From Echinostoma caproni (lineage: Eukaryota > Platyhelminthes > Trematoda > Plagiorchiida > Echinostomatidae): a stretch of 19,342 nucleotides of DNA. The translations under genes were made by a program, and so were the position numbers. Numbering within the stretch: the stretch's first letter is position 1; each line of letters opens with the position of its first letter. Shown in pieces: positions 8,026 through 16,611 of this stretch. The notes beneath the pieces were generated by a model. It was not told where the DNA came from. It ran no database searches and worked only from the letters and a program-made list of their open reading frames with translations. The stretch covers positions 8,334 to 27,675 of the forward strand of contig UZAN01043110.1 of the NCBI GenBank assembly GCA_900618425.1, read 5' to 3'.

Positions 8026-9149
8026 CACCACGTCAGGTGCTTGACTAGTTTGGTTTCGATAAATCAATGTCTACCTCGTAGCTCGGGTTTTCGGAACCTT
8101 AACCTGCGATTTCGGACATATTGTCATTTCAACTGTCTTGCCGGTAATAAATCCAAATGAAAAAAGGAAGCGACCGTAATAATGAAAAGAAAATAATTCA
8201 ATAGCTAAAAGTAGTCTGTAGGTTCTTCATGTTAAAACCATTTGAAGAAGTTATCATTTGTTCGAAAGTTGATAGTGTCCTAACCCGTTCAGTTTAGACG
8301 AACGGAAAGGTTACAAAGTAATGCACTGTTCTTTAACGTAATTTTAACAACAAAGGAAGTCTTGGTGGCGGAAGATGTGATTCCCTGCACAACTACCTGA
8401 TTACTTCCCTCAATTCATTGTTCATTACCACATCGTGAACCTTTTTAATTTGTTATAGAGAAATTGATATAACATGAGCAAGCATGTGGTTAGGCGCACA
8501 TGTTTAAGCAACCGCGGTCACCCACTGAAACCAGTGGTCAACCCCTATAGAATACTGAGAGACATAACTGAATGTCGTGCATAGTATCTACTTCTTTACA
8601 ACCTTAGTCTAATGAAGTTCTCCATTTTCCCTTTGACTCTTTTATCAACTTTTCAATCTTTTTTCTACGCATTCATCTAAGTACGTAGTCAAAAGATAGC
8701 TGCTAAAATCGCCGCACGAATTTGAACGGTTAATGGTTATACAAACAGAAGCTGAAACTGATTTGTTTATTACACAGTAAACGAGAAGGAAATTTTGAAT
8801 ATATACATACACACATGCGTAATAGGGGTGGCTGTGAGGCCAAAAGGGATCAGATGACATGAATATCATTGTTTCAGACAGGATTCAGTCATTCAGACAA
8901 ACACATGCCGTAAGGTGTTGACGAACGATGAACTGAAATAGCATTGCATCAAGAACACCTGAACAGGAGTAAATATTTTCTAACACGTGTATGAATGGGA
9001 TCCGCAACACAACAACACACATTTGGCAAAAATCACCGTGTTGAGTATTCTATTTTGTAAAAACTGTTTTGATCGGTCGAGTTGCTCTGGTTGCCCCAAC
9101 AGGTAAAGAAAGATCCTGTGGGCTAAGATCAGAGTTGTCAGTGTAGTCC

Positions 9150-9250
9150 TATGGTTCGGCTGGTAGAGTGTGCATTGTACAAAGGCGTGAAAGGCTCTCG
9201 TCGCTGAATCCTGATCTTTTCAAGATCCGAGCAAAACATAACTGACTGAC
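9150..9250 (+). mobile_element. Decayed tRNA-like SINE copy
   Basis: GGCTGGTAGAGTGTGCATTG resembles an A box and CGCTGAATCCTG a degenerate B box about 35 bases later. The copy ends with a short (ACTG)n tandem, AACTGACTGACTGACAG, at about 9240-9256, as SINE tails often do. Too diverged for a firm call. Confidence 0.35.
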
Positions 9251-9540
9251 TGACAGATTTTCTGTTGACACTATGCGTGTTCAAAAGCCGGCAATAAATG
9301 TGGCTACAAATTATTGGTTACTGCTTTCTGCTTGGTAACCACTCAAACAAATCCAGTTTATTTTTTAATTGACCTTAATGAATGTTTTGCTGGAACACAC
9401 AATCGCATAACGCCTGAAGCAAAATGTTTCAGTTTGTATATGAGCACTCGCGCAATTTAGGGTCTCGTGACTAGTTCGTAGCACCGAGTCTGTAGGCCTG
9501 TCGTCAAGATGTGAAATTAAGTATGAAAAGATTGTTTTTA

Positions 9541-9745
9541 GCGGTGTGGTGGAAGCCCGGTGATAACGTCACCCCGAGGGACGTGTGTTTGAATCCCATC
9601 ACCAGAACCCCCATCTGACTTTCTCCATTATGTGTCAACTGATAGCTTCCCTCTCCCTGAAAGTTGTATATTTGTGTATTCAATAAGAGGAAATAACAGT
9701 GAGAAATAAAAAACAATGAAAAAATAATAAAAATGAAAAAAATTA
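9541..9745 (+). mobile_element. tRNA-like SINE copy with A-rich tail
   Basis: The head has GCGGTGTGGTGGAAGCCC (A-box-like) and GTGTTTGAATCCCATCACC (B-box-like, 9587-9597). About 110 bases of body follow and then an A-rich tail at 9705-9745 (repeated AATAAAAA-type units). This order of Pol III head, body and A-rich tail is that of a SINE inserted on the plus strand within the 3'UTR intron. Target-site duplications were not identified by eye. Confidence 0.5.
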
Positions 9746-9749
9746 CAGT

Positions 9750-10036
9750 TTAAAGATTACATATCTCTCAAGTTTTCAAGTGAAAACCAGTTAAGAACGC
9801 AGTGCCAAGCACACATTCATGAAAATGTGAGCCGTTTACTTCATTTACAGTGTGTCCGTCTTCCAAGGTGCTCTTCTGACTAACAGGAGAGAAAAAAAGA
9901 AGATGCCAACCGATCTGATATCATTGTCCAGGGCACCAATGTAAAAAGTATTTTTATATTTTTCACAATTATATGTGTGCGAAACAAATCATGATACAAT
10001 AATCTTTATAGAATGAAAAAGTTCACATGAGTCCGG
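9750..10036. other. Intronic sequence, nothing further seen
   Basis: AT-rich sequence between the SINE tail and repeat R1 copy 2, without motif or exon-like signal. Confidence 0.4.
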
Positions 10037-10125
10037 CTCATCGGATCATACGTCCTTCGGATAGAGTTAAACATCCAAGGTGCCCAATAGACCTTGATGC
10101 CCAAGCGAGCCGGTGACCATTGCGT
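10037..10125 (+). repeat. Interspersed repeat family R1, copy 2
   Basis: Aligns with 2923-3010 on the same strand (CTCATCGGATCATAC, GGTGCCCAATAGACCTTGATG, GAGCCGGTGACCA). The middle part is diverged. It lies in the 3'UTR intron of the secreted gene. Confidence 0.55.
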
Positions 10126-10399
10126 CAATCGAAGTGTGGGTGTGTAACACAAGGACAGGTGTATTTCTGTTGTTCAGACATATTTCCTCGTCTCCTCAAG
10201 ACCTTTAGGTTTCTTTAACCGTCAAACAAGTTGAGTTCGCCTATCACGGGGAGGTGTGACCGCTGATACATGCCTCGTCCTCTCGTAATTTTATATGCTG
10301 ATGCCGTTGTCATATTTTGATGTCATTCGAAACTTTAATTCACCCGAACAACCAATTCAACCAACCATGTCATGTAACATTGTTCTTCTTTTGTTACAG

Positions 10400-10470
10400 G
10401 TTCGGCCTCATGTGTTTCCGTAATTCGAGCGTATTCTGTTCATAAATAAAGTTTCATTTTGACTTTCATT
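10400..10470 (+). other. 3'UTR terminal exon of the secreted gene with polyadenylation signal
   Basis: A strong acceptor (TTCTTCTTTTGTTACAG) ends at 10399. AATAAA lies at 10445-10450, followed by GTTTCATTTTGAC and an AT-rich stretch, so cleavage is expected about 10465-10475. The short distance between acceptor and signal and the donor just after the upstream stop support a spliced non-coding last exon of about 70 bases. It contains no coding sequence of the precursor. The link to the 7490 exon is inferred from compatible splice sites, not from transcripts. Confidence 0.5.
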
Positions 10471-10976
10471 AATCGATTACACACTTGTGTTCATTTTCAT
10501 TCAATAATATTTCATAAACTTAAAAAAAATCGATTGTTTTACTCAAACGCAATCTTTTAATTCCTTCTTTTGATTGAGCCCAGTCAAATTGCGGGGATAT
10601 CTGTGTGCTGAGATCCGAACTTTGATTGTCTAAAATTGTAGCATTTTTAATGTCAGTGCCAAAGAAAAACAAGGCAGTTTTTTACTTTTCCTATCTATCA
10701 TTCAACAACAAAATTGCACGAGAGAACGGAATGTAACTGGTTTTAAAACTCCAAACGGAATAACAAATAAGCCAATGTGGATGACAAAGATCTTGGATGG
10801 TGAAGCACTGACCCTAAAGTTTGACCTCATTCGGTTCGGTGCACCAAGCGGGTGATGAAACTCATCGTTACAAAGCTAAAAAGGGCATAGACCACTAGCA
10901 CCATTTAGTCTGGATTATTCACCTGAATTTTCCCGTTTCTCAGCAAAATGTGACCATGAGATTGAAAAAAAACTAA
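10471..10976. other. Intergenic stretch, no supported gene
   Basis: No motif, exon-like segment or repeat copy was recognised. The sequence is AT-rich with short interrupted frames only. Confidence 0.45.
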
Positions 10977-11295
10977 ACGAACGAACTCGGATTCGGGCTG
11001 AAAACCCACTGAACAGCACGTAAAGTCAGGTGGAACAAAGACGAGCGGTGGATACAGTTATTTCTATTCGTAAAATCGTGTTAATAAATGTCACAAGCAT
11101 CTAATAATCATTGGTAGATTCTTCAATGTCCAATCGACAACGTTATGGTCCATTTGGTTGCCCTTTTGCATTCAGTCAATCCAGTCGACGCCACTTGAGA
11201 CCTCACACGATTGGTCGGTAAGTCAGTGTCCTGATTGGTTATCTGGAAGCTGTACCGTGGTGCGTGGGTACTCGTTGCACGATCACCACAGAACC
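10977..11295 (+). repeat. CCAAT-rich repeat R3, copy 1 (possible solo LTR)
   Basis: About 320 bases align in the same orientation with 15781-16092. Shared blocks include GAAAACCCA, GTGGATACAGTT, TGTCCAATCGACA, GATTGGTCGG, CTGATTGGTTA, GCTGTACCG and CACGATCACCACAG. Both copies carry four or five CCAAT or ATTGG boxes in both orientations, an enrichment suggestive of a promoter such as a retroelement LTR. The open frame at 11158-11346 lies within it and is not a gene. Confidence 0.6.
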
Positions 11296-11838
11296 TTAAA
11301 CAAACAGCCGGTCATTAATAAATCTGCAATACAGCCAATGAAATAATTATTCCACCCACATACGTACTATTTAAACAAACCATATGTGGCCTGCAAACAT
11401 TTCCGTTTAATAAACGTGAGCAGGATCAATAAGAAGCACTCGGTCATGATATCTCGGCCACATTCAAAGTATGCCTGCGCATCAACTAACTCTCAGTGCT
11501 CTCTTTGATACGAGAATTCGAAAGTCATCGTTTTACGTCAAAGAAAACAAAACCGGTTTTCAGTTTTCTTTGTTGGTAATTAAAAATGTTTTATCCAGTT
11601 TAAGTACTATGTTGTTTTTAGCCGTGTTAAAGTGAAACAGGAGAGTGTAAGATCGGTACTGATTTAACACAACGCTCAGCTTGAAAACATGGCATCTTGG
11701 TTGATGTTGCACAAACCTACTATTAGATTGGGAGAACACCATATGAAATGTACTTATGCCAGTTACAATAAGTTCCTACTTCACTTTATAATTGATACAA
11801 GAGATTATATACTAACATTGACTATCTGTGGCCTTATA
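11296..11838. other. Intergenic stretch, no supported gene
   Basis: AT-rich sequence. The frame at 11689-11928 (plus) starts MASWLMLHKPTIRLGEHHMK but has no signal or motif. The minus frame 11560-11742 is composition-driven. Confidence 0.4.
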
Positions 11839-11911
11839 GACAAGTCATCTGTTTGCTTCAATGGAGTGAGGCCAAGTGGGAGTCAAAAATTACAACGGTG
11901 CCCGATCCGAA

Positions 11912-12010
11912 ATGGGAAAAATTCATAATGTATTTACGGTTTGCGCATACTGGACAAGCAGTTTCTATATTTGGATACGAATGGCATTTATTGTTGTGTT
12001 CGGTCTAAAC
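11912..12010 (+). CDS. Candidate first exon of a second small plus-strand gene
   Basis: An ATG at 11912 or, more simply, at 11981 opens a frame that reaches a consensus donor CTAAAC/GTGAGT at 12010-12011 in phase 0, the entry phase of the exon at 12464. The 3' part MAFIVVFGLN is hydrophobic and could start a signal peptide or anchor; the longer form begins MGKIHNVFTVCAYW. A competing frame over the same bases (open about 11800-12008, acceptor TTATAG at 11838) reads LQWSEAKWESK and VSIFGYEWHLLLC. It is more protein-like but stops just before this donor. Only one of the two can be coding, and I cannot decide which. Confidence 0.3.
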
Positions 12011-12142
12011 GTGAGTTTGACATCAGCGCCTATTGCTTATCCCCCACCAACAACGTGCAGAGAGAACACAACTCGAAACAACAGTCAGAATATATTCAAA
12101 ATTAAGGCTCCATGTACAGATTCATAGGGTAAATCAAGCATA

Positions 12143-12290
12143 CGATAACGGCACGGTGATTCACTAATCACATTGCGTCCTTGACATTCCGATTAATTGA
12201 CGAGACAACACCCCTGAAGTGATCCAATCCGGAATCAGCCTGCCTGGAGCGTCGCGAGCGTGCATGCGGCCTGACGCGAATGCGTGCGCG
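12143..12290 (+). repeat. Interspersed repeat family R2, copy B (partial)
   Basis: The blocks CGGCACGGTGATTCACTAATC, CATTGCGTCCTTGACATTCCG, GATCCAATCCGGAATCAGCC and GTCGCGAGCGTGC align with the second half of the copy at 7709-8025. The first half is missing. The insertion lies in the intron between the candidate exons at 11912 and 12464. Confidence 0.55.
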
Positions 12291-12463
12291 ACCTGACGAG
12301 CTGTTTGAGCTTCGTCCTGCCACTTATTACATCCATTCTTCGATAGGAGTCAATAATTGCAATGTCACATTTGTGTGTGCTCATAGAACTCGCTTAGTGG
12401 CCTTATCCCGTTTTCCTAATAAAACATATGGATGACCGTTATTTACCGGTAGTTTTTATACAG

Positions 12464-12559
12464 ATATATTTACCATTTTACAAAAAGGATTATCTGAACG
12501 ACTCGGGAAAATTTCCCTTGAAGTACACGGTCGCATTCACAATTGTGGCCGCTCGTCAG
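12464..12559 (+). CDS. Second small gene, internal 96-nt exon
   Basis: The acceptor GTAGTTTTTATACAG ends at 12463 and the donor CGTCAG/GTATAC begins at 12560. They enclose 96 bases, 32 codons in phase 0. It reads IYLPFYKKDYLNDSGKFPLK and then YTVAFTIVAARQ, with an alternating hydrophobic pattern like a beta strand. It leaves in phase 0, matching the entry of the next exon. In phase 1 the same bases read KGLSERLGKISLEVHGRIHN, also protein-like, but that frame stops a few codons into the following exon. I prefer phase 0 because all three exons then join in one frame. Family not recognised. Confidence 0.45.
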
Positions 12560-12733
12560 GTATACGTATCCAGTAACCTCTTCTTGAATGTTTCATATAT
12601 TCCTATGCACACATTCTCTTTCCTATCTTCTGCGACTTCCTACTGATGACTTCAAACCGGTATCAACTTTAAATGCATAAGACACTTTCCGAACCCATCA
12701 TTTTGGAACACCATTTCTGGCTTTCAGTTTCAG

Positions 12734-12802
12734 TTTGAACAACCATTAACCATACACTTTCGTGCGCCGGTTTTGGTTGCTGTCTTTTGGCCGCCCATTT
12801 AG
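12734..12802 (+). CDS. Second small gene, terminal coding exon with tandem acceptors
   Basis: GGCTTTCAGTTTCAG offers two acceptors six bases apart (exon from 12728 or 12734), both in frame, adding or omitting Phe-Gln. The exon reads FEQPLTIHFRAPVLVAVFWP and ends PPI at TAG 12800-12802. The product with the preceding exons would be about 64-90 residues. The C-terminal segment is hydrophobic and could be a membrane or signal-like element, or a beta-sheet strand. No AATAAA lies close behind; an ATTAAA occurs near 13250. No family match. Confidence rests on phase agreement between neighbouring splice sites. Confidence 0.4.
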   Translation, partial: FEQPLTIHFRAPVLVAVFWPPI

Positions 12803-13099
12803 ATGAAGAATAGGAGAAGACAGAGAAGTTGAAGGTAGCAATATTACTCGCGCTAGAAACCCACTGTCTCGTTATCTTTTTTCATACGCGTATGATTTTC
12901 ACTACGATTTTACTCCCCACGATAAGATTTGTAAATCCATCCGTAAATATGTTTCCATTGCTTCTTTTCATTCATTCGTGAACCTACCTAATGTTGCACC
13001 CCTCCTCGAAGAAAGGTGCTAGCTTGCTAACAGCAGCAACGGACATGGATCAACGTATCCGAATATTCGAATAATGTTGCTTAACAAACCGAAGCGCAA
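12803..13099. other. Probable 3'UTR or intergenic sequence
   Basis: AT-rich sequence following the TAG of the candidate gene, without a clear polyadenylation signal or other feature. Confidence 0.35.
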
Positions 13100-13180
13100 T
13101 AACTCAAACCCGCGCATGGATGCCAACCACACCTTTGTACAGTTATCATCACCCCACCAGCTGAGCTACAAGGCCACACC
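13100..13180 (-). mobile_element. tRNA-like SINE head, well preserved
   Basis: On the minus strand GGCCTTGTAGCTCAGCTGG (13152-13175) is a near-perfect A-box region. CGCGGGTTTGAGTTATTGC (B box about 13101-13111) follows. The intervening arm is longer than in a normal tRNA and the acceptor stem does not close, so this is a tRNA-derived SINE and not a functional tRNA. The body should continue to about 13010. Confidence 0.55.
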
Positions 13181-13182
13181 AT

Positions 13183-13785
13183 ATCGATAAGTGTTCTCGG
13201 TATATTGTTAAGGTTAAGTGCCTTTTAAGCACCAAATCACTTGTTACTTAAATTAAACTTTTAATGCACAAAATCCAAATTGATGCTGAACACAAAAGCA
13301 GTACAGGACAGATCACTGGACCTGCAGTGGAGCCAGAAGCAGTCCAGTTTCTTGCACCAATGAGCTTGGGAGTACCATGGCGCTGTGACAATTGTGCTAT
13401 CTCGTCAATGTGATCTCTCTCTCTCTATTTTAATCACTCTTCAGCCTAGTGGCTCGCCTTGTAGCTCATCACCTGTCTTGTTCACATCTCAATATTTGAT
13501 CAGATACGTTTGGTGTATTTGTGTTCTTGTCTCCTAAAGCTTCAGTATGATCGGGGGTGGGAGTCTTGGGTTGTGACTGGTTATCCTTCGCTTACGCTTC
13601 AGTCAAGAGGAGGTGACTGCTATTCGGTAGTAGTATTATTACAGCGAAGTGCGTCCGATAGGTGATCGTTGCTTGAACCCGTCAACCTTGACGCAAATTG
13701 CACCAATTTTAGGTGTCGGACGTCCCCACATCCACCCCCACCCTGAGGCGTCACATCCTGTGTGATGTGTACTCGCAATATAGTT
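13183..13785. other. Intergenic stretch with (CT)n microsatellite
   Basis: A (CT)6-like run lies at about 13414-13427. GC content rises toward the right end, at GGGGTGGGAGTC and CCACCCCCACC. No gene or recognised repeat copy was found. Confidence 0.4.
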
Positions 13786-13789
13786 TAGG

Positions 13790-14152
13790 TGCGGCATGTA
13801 GGCGCTCACAATGACCCCGTGGGTATGTGTGTGTAGTGCATGTCAATTGACACCACACTACATGCGAGCCACCGCTTGTGTTCTTTCGTCTCACGAACGC
13901 AACGCACGAACGCAACGCGCGACAGTGTGAACACACTCGGGCACCCCCACACAGAAACACGCACACACTTGTGTGCACGTGTCTCGGTGTGTGGCCTGCC
14001 CTGAAACGATGCCGGTTGCGCGTGATCAGTGGGTGCCGCTCATGACCGATCTTGAGAAGTATGTGGAAGGATATCCGGGGAGTGGGGGGGAGTTGCACGA
14101 GTGCATCACATTTATTTTGCTAATAACAATTGTCCGGCAGGAAAATAGATAA
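13790..14152 (+). other. CpG-dense GC-rich island with a possible short coding frame
   Basis: This is the most CpG-rich part of the window. It contains a 13-base direct tandem, CACGAACGCAACG twice at 13892-13917, a CACGTG E-box near 13977 and several small inverted repeats (GTCAATTGAC near 13840, inside arms TGTAGTG and CACTACA). A plus frame open from about 13931 to TAA at 14152 contains MPVARDQWVPLMTDLEKYVE at 14009-14068 and GYPGSGGELHEC, with coding-like codon structure. The minus strand is also open (13751-14098), as GC-rich DNA often is. It could be a promoter or first-exon region or a retroposed segment. I do not recognise the peptide. Confidence 0.25.
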
Positions 14153-14540
14153 ACCAAGCTTTTTCACGTCTATGGCCCAAGCCATAATCAAAGTCAGGTC
14201 ACGTCATGAGCACAAGCCTCTCTCTTCGGGTGGATTGGGCTGGCAGATCATGCTGTTTAGAACACGCTTGATGCGTTTGATGGGTACGTGTCCAATGGGC
14301 AATAATGATTCTTCTCTTAGTTCAACCGAAAGCGCATTGAGCTCTGATTGCTTCTAGGTGTACTCATTAGTAGAATGTAAATTACAAGCGTGTGGGGCGT
14401 ACAGTTTAAACTAGCATTGTTCAAGATGTTACAGTCGATCCCGCGGGCATCTGACACTGGATTTGGTGATATTCCTTTGCAGATTTCACTCTGTCTATTT
14501 AGGAATTTTTCGGTGAAATAGGTTCAGGCAGACACAGATC

Positions 14541-14813
14541 ACGAATTGCGAATCACGGACACCACAAAAACACTGACGCACAATAGCACTTGTATGCCGG
14601 AAGCTCACGTAACCGAGACGTAAGAAAAAGGCCACAGAGAAGTAGCAGTTCATTTATTGAAAGAAATCAAGGGGATTAAATACCATGAACAAAAGAATCT
14701 TATTGGTTATATAGGTATTCACCAATCGCCTGCTTGTATTGTTGACATCATACAGCCTCTGTCTAGACTGCACGACTTCTGATTGTTTGGCACGATTGGT
14801 ATGTAGTTCGTTG
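14541..14813 (-). mobile_element. LTR-like repeat R4, left copy (minus orientation)
   Basis: The reverse complement aligns along its whole length with 16612-16882, including AGAAGTCGTGCAGTCTAGAC, GCAGGCGATTGGTGAATACC, ATCCCCTTGATTTC, TTTCAATAAATGAACTGCTA and TTCTTACGTCTCGGTTACGT. In this orientation a TATA-like CTATATAACC stands about 60 bases before AATAAA. A promoter and polyadenylation signal in one short repeat is the make-up of a long terminal repeat. No neighbouring gag or pol is present, so it is probably a solo or rearranged LTR. Confidence 0.6.
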
Positions 14814-14968
14814 TATATACACTAGTGTGCATAGACGCATGACTGCCGGCATATGGTAGGATGGATTCACCACATGCCCGTAATTCATCGGACTGAAAAC
14901 ACAGCAGGACCGATTGTTAAGATACAGCTAAACCTCTGATTTATGTCGAAGAACACTGGATTATTTAC

Positions 14969-15160
14969 TGAATTTCGTCGTGCGAAGGGCAAATGAACGT
15001 TAACTGAAAAGCTGGGAAGCACAGCTGGACACTTGTTTCGACCTGGTTGGGGGTCTGTTCATCAACAGTAAACGAATTCATCGACCCAACATGGAATCAC
15101 GAATCCTGGACCTCACAGCTGGACCAAAAGCACACTACCCACTCGGCCACCGCGCAGATA
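14969..15160 (-). mobile_element. tRNA-headed SINE with a decayed hammerhead-like body
   Basis: On the minus strand GGTGGCCGAGTGGGTAG (15136-15152, A-box-like) and GGATTCGTGATTCC (15093-15106, B-box-like) form a Ser/Leu-tRNA-like head. The body contains TTGATGA (15059-15065), a 4-bp stem GACC..GGTC (15052-15055 with 15040-15043) and GAAAC (15035-15039). This is the order of a hammerhead ribozyme core. Flatworm SMalpha-type SINEs are known to carry hammerheads. Here the first core base is changed and extra bases separate the core from the stem, so activity is unlikely. A second body copy lies at 15346-15432. Confidence 0.55.
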
Positions 15161-15345
15161 GCTGATTAGACCGTTTTCCATCTCCCTTATACACAATATA
15201 ACACAACCCAACCTTGCGAGCCTAATGTATGCATCGCGCATCTCTGCACCAGCCTCCTGCGGATTATTGACTCGGTTGGAAAAATTGCAACCCCATTACA
15301 CGTTGTTACGTGAGTGTAGGATAGGATCTGATTGATTCGTATGGT

Positions 15346-15432
15346 GAATTTCGTCGTATACATAGAGAAAATGAAACACGTAGTAAAACAAACCGGAAAC
15401 CGCTGGACAGCTGTTTCGACCTAGTTACAAGA
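15346..15432 (-). mobile_element. SINE body fragment (second copy, headless)
   Basis: TGAATTTCGTCGT and GCTGGACAGCTGTTTCGACC repeat blocks of the SINE body at 14969-15045 in the same orientation. The GAAAC core and following CAGC strand are present. The tRNA head and the TGATGA core are absent. Confidence 0.5.
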
Positions 15433-15780
15433 CAAAATTCACGATATGAATGGAAAGTGATAGGTCATTATCATCATTATTACATGATAATTATAATAAA
15501 TAAAACCTAACATTGGTTTGATTTGACCGTCCTTCAGATTTATTTCCACCTGAAATCTTCAGTTCGTTCAGTCCACCAGAAATTCGTGATTGAAGTGAAC
15601 GGAGGATATACAGTTGCATGAATGGTCATCCCAAATATACAGTAAGGTAAATTTAAAAAAAAACCACACTGAATCACATTCTAAATACGGAATACAACCA
15701 CCCAAAGTGTGACAGATTTCGGAATAATCACGTGACAATAAGGAATTGTTGTATTCGGAATATGAATCGAAATCGAATAG
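15433..15780. other. AT-rich sequence between repeats, no supported gene
   Basis: The minus frame 15568-15906 overlaps repeat R3 and has no motif. Nothing else is seen. Confidence 0.4.
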
Positions 15781-16092
15781 GGCGAACTCGAAATCGGACT
15801 GAAAACCCATTGGATAGCGCAGAGTTAGGTAGAACCAAGACAAGCTGTGGATACAGTTCGTTCTATTCAGAAAATCATGGAAATATATATCACAAGCAAC
15901 AAACAATCATTGGTTGGCTCTTGAATGTCCAATCGACACTGATATGGTTTACCTGTTTTCCTTCTTGCACTCAGCCAATCCGGATGATGCCAATTGAGAC
16001 CACAGGTTTGGTCGGTTACCCCGTTTCTTGATTGGTTACATGGACGCTGTACCGCGGTGCGTGCGTACTCGTTACACGATCACCACAGGAAC
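15781..16092 (+). repeat. CCAAT-rich repeat R3, copy 2
   Basis: Same-strand match to 10977-11295 with roughly one difference in five bases by eye. The CCAAT or ATTGG boxes (CATTGGTTGG, TCCAATCG, GCCAATCC, GATTGGTT) and the 3' block GTACTCGTTACACGATCACC are retained. It lies inside the interval bounded by the inverted LTR-like repeats. The plus frame 15732-16031 is part of it. Confidence 0.6.
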
Positions 16093-16099
16093 TAAGGAG

Positions 16100-16611
16100 T
16101 TTCCTCTCGTTTTCGCTCAGTTTTTTCCACATTTGAGACTGTTCATGTGTTTGAGAGAAATTTGAACTGCACACTTTTCCAGGCTCATCCACCACTCAAA
16201 ATTCCTCAATTTATTGACCAGTAATCCTGAACTGTTTATTCGATCAGTCGGTAATAGAGCAGGAGAGTGCAATGACAATTCAATGTAAAGTAAACTTAGA
16301 TGACTCGGATGACTGTTTGTCCCCAATCCCATTCACTTTATTTATGATTTAACGGTTTTACTGAATACATCCACAGTTGTGCAGTGATCAACAGTTCATG
16401 CGAATAACCTATAGGTGTATCAAAGGGAGAATCCGAACAGAGATTAGAAGAATCGCATGGTTACCACTCTTTGATTTTCATCTCCGAGTACGACCAAATA
16501 ACTTTCGAGGTATGCAATATGTTCGAAGCTCCTCGAGCGCTTTGTGTGATTAAGGTGATCCTAGCCTCAGGGATAAACCCAGCCACGGAGCGACCCGTTA
16601 CAGTTTTTGGA
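16100..16611. other. Non-repeat sequence between R3 and R4, weak minus-strand frame only
   Basis: A minus frame at 16117-16332 ends LLVNKLRNFEWWMSLEKC and then a short basic tail. It has no clear acceptor and no partner exon. Confidence 0.35.

Larger units (their letters stand above)
7686..10399 (+). other. Large intron in the 3'UTR of the secreted gene
   Basis: The intron runs from GTAAGT at 7686 to the acceptor TTCTTCTTTTGTTACAG ending at 10399, 2714 bases. It holds one copy of repeat R2, a (GA)n run near 7761, two SINE-like copies near 9150 and 9541, and copy 2 of repeat R1. No internal exon is supported; the minus frames at 8645-8869 and 9504-9716 are not coding-like. About 8030-9145 shows no feature. 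Confidence 0.5.

Noticed and set aside
11158..11346. Plus-strand frame
   Set aside because: Lies mostly inside repeat R3 and is not conserved as a frame in the second copy.
11800..12008. Resemblance of a frame reading ESKITTVPDPKWEKF and AVSIFGYEW to the C-terminal part of TMEM231
   Set aside because: Only a loose alignment from memory, and the frame ends just before the good donor. Not enough to name a gene.
13100..13180. A functional tRNA gene
   Set aside because: A and B boxes are good but the acceptor and anticodon stems do not form and the arm between them is too long.
15568..15906. Minus-strand 112-codon frame
   Set aside because: Aromatic-rich translation of AT-rich DNA that runs into repeat R3.
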